DNA of 12,260 nt, from positions 1-12,260 of the forward strand of contig CAXMUH010000009.1 of NCBI GenBank assembly GCA_964196565.1, read 5' to 3'. This DNA comes from 2-12-FULL-42-15 sp964196565 (GTDB lineage: Bacteria; Pseudomonadota; Gammaproteobacteria; Coxiellales; Coxiellaceae). The position numbers were made by a program, and so were the translations under genes. Below are positions 11,402 to 12,260 of the stretch, piece after piece (position 1 is the first letter of the stretch; every line of letters starts with the position of its first letter). The notes beneath the pieces are model-generated. The model worked only from the letters and a program-made list of their open reading frames with translations, ran no database searches and had not been told where the DNA came from.

Positions 11402-12046
11402 CTACTTACGGTTTATATATTGAACAATTTCTTGCTCTAGCTTAAGTAATTGACCATGAAAAAAATGGGTCGCTAAAGGTACACTCACCAAGGTCATTGC
11501 TGACGGCGGCTTAGCGGCGAATGCTTCAATTTCGGTAAATGGCACCAGCTCATCCTGCTCACCTGCAACCACCAACCAAGGGCAATGAATATTGTTTAAG
11601 CTATTGAAATTATGATGACTAATCGCTGGTGCAACACTAATTAATTGCTTCACATCATCTGTTTGATTGGCAACGCTTGCCGAAATAAACGATCCAAATG
11701 AAAAACCCGCAAGCCAAAGCGTTACTCCAGGTAATTGCTGCTGAACCCAGGCTTTTACCGCCAACAAATCATCTATTTCGCCAACTTCATCACCATAACT
11801 GCCATCACTGGCTCCAACACCACGATAATTAAAACGCACCGTCGCCAGCCTAAGTTTGTGAAGAGTCTTAGCTAAAATAGTGACGACTTTATTATTCATG
11901 GTGCCCTGAAATAGCGGATTGGGGTGGCAAATAATCGCAACCGCTTTAGGTTTATCTGTTTCTGGCCATGTAGTTAACGCTTCCAACTGGCCAACAGGAC
12001 CCGCTAACATAATTTTAGAATCTTTTGAGTCAAAGCTAATACTCAT
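11402..12046 (-). CDS. Alpha/beta hydrolase of the COG2945 type
   Basis: This 214-residue cytoplasmic protein shows an alpha/beta hydrolase fold of the small, lidless type. Visible are CHPNPLFQGTMNNKVV (the HP.P..GG.M-like oxyanion region, about 40-55), FNYRGVGASDGSYGDEVGEI, the nucleophile elbow GFSFGS (GxSxG, Ser about 116), the acid in VVAGEQDELVPF and the His in ATHFFHG. The triad is therefore complete and the enzyme probably hydrolyses an ester or similar bond; the substrate is unknown. I chose ATG 12046, with AGGG seven bases upstream, over a GTG at 12052 that is too close to that site. It has its own promoter and ends 11 bp before the region of the feo promoter boxes. Confidence 0.88.
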   Translation of the reverse strand: MSISFDSKDSKIMLAGPVGQLEALTTWPETDKPKAVAIICHPNPLFQGTMNNKVVTILAKTLHKLRLATVRFNYRGVGASDGSYGDEVGEIDDLLAVKAWVQQQLPGVTLWLAGFSFGSFISASVANQTDDVKQLISVAPAISHHNFNSLNNIHCPWLVVAGEQDELVPFTEIEAFAAKPPSAMTLVSVPLATHFFHGQLLKLEQEIVQYINRK

Positions 12047-12091
12047 TAACACACCCTTTTATAAACTAACGAATCGATACTTACTTTACAA

Positions 12092-12119
12092 AATATAGCA
12101 ACTACGGCAAAATACTCAA
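12092..12119 (-). promoter_or_regulatory. Sigma70-type promoter of the hydrolase gene
   Basis: On the minus strand, TTGAGT (-35, 12114-12119) and TATATT (-10, 12092-12097) are 16 bp apart. Transcription would start near 12085, about 39 nt before the ATG. A second pair shifted slightly downstream (TTGCCG, N16, TAAAGT) is also possible. Confidence 0.55.
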
Positions 12120-12260
12120 GCCGTTATGATTTTAGGTTACGAAGCTTATCTAAGCAACTTATGTATGTAAAATTTGGCGCTCAGCTGTGCGTGAGATTCA
12201 AATGATTTTGAGATAAAAAAGAGGAGCATAGTTATTCTACGTGACGAATTTTTTAGCGAT

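Noticed and set aside
12221..12260. GAGGAG followed by GTG at 12241 on the plus strand, possibly a new gene leaving the window
   Set aside because: The spacing of 14 bases is too long and only six codons are visible, so it cannot be supported.
1..12260. CRISPR array, tRNA or rRNA genes
   Set aside because: No regularly spaced direct repeats and no cloverleaf or rRNA-like sequence were seen on reading either strand.

Overview
The window looks like chromosomal DNA from a low-GC (roughly 40% by eye) gammaproteobacterium. The best guess is an intracellular member of Legionellales (Legionella / Coxiella / Berkiella-like). Three things point there: an rplM-rpsI-sspA-sspB cluster and a feoABC operon of gammaproteobacterial type; a lysine-rich histone-like HU protein; and a large orphan protein with a type IV effector-like tail, preceded by a near-ideal PmrA-type box. 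The placement is an inference; no rRNA or tRNA is present to confirm it.

Left part (1-1924). The window opens with a perfect 19-bp inverted repeat. A LysR-family regulator (minus) then diverges from a small outer-membrane beta-barrel protein (plus), the usual layout for a LysR regulator and its target. A hairpin-rich intergenic stretch separates the barrel gene from the next cluster.

Housekeeping cluster (1925-3928, minus). rplM and rpsI (ribosomal proteins L13 and S9) are followed by sspA and sspB (stringent-starvation RNA polymerase-associated protein and ClpXP adaptor). Transcription probably starts at a good sigma70-type promoter just upstream of rplM. S9 carries an unusual glycine/acid-rich insertion of about 12 residues.

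Central part (3929-7319). A 400-bp AT-rich intergenic region with phased A/T tracts leads to a histone-like gene. Its promoter has a perfect palindrome between the -35 and -10 boxes, and its product has an H1-like tail of KRKTT-type pentapeptide repeats joined to an HU-like domain. A strong terminator follows. Next comes the 532-residue orphan, a candidate Dot/Icm effector, with the PmrA-type box and an extended -10. It ends tail-to-tail, with a 4-bp overlap, against a membrane-anchored tyrosine/dual-specificity phosphatase gene. A terminator hairpin for both strands lies inside the end of the phosphatase gene.

Right part (7320-12260). A small protein with an LPD7-like motif is followed by about 450 bp of decayed DNA. 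This holds a remnant of an Rpn/YhgA-family nuclease gene and a dispersed-type hairpin repeat. A compact feoA-feoB-feoC ferrous-iron uptake operon (minus) follows, with a 16/19 match to the Fur box over its promoter. Last is an alpha/beta hydrolase gene with its own promoter. Iron uptake (Fur), a PmrA-like effector promoter and a chromatin-like protein together suit a host-associated life, but each link is inferred from sequence pattern only.
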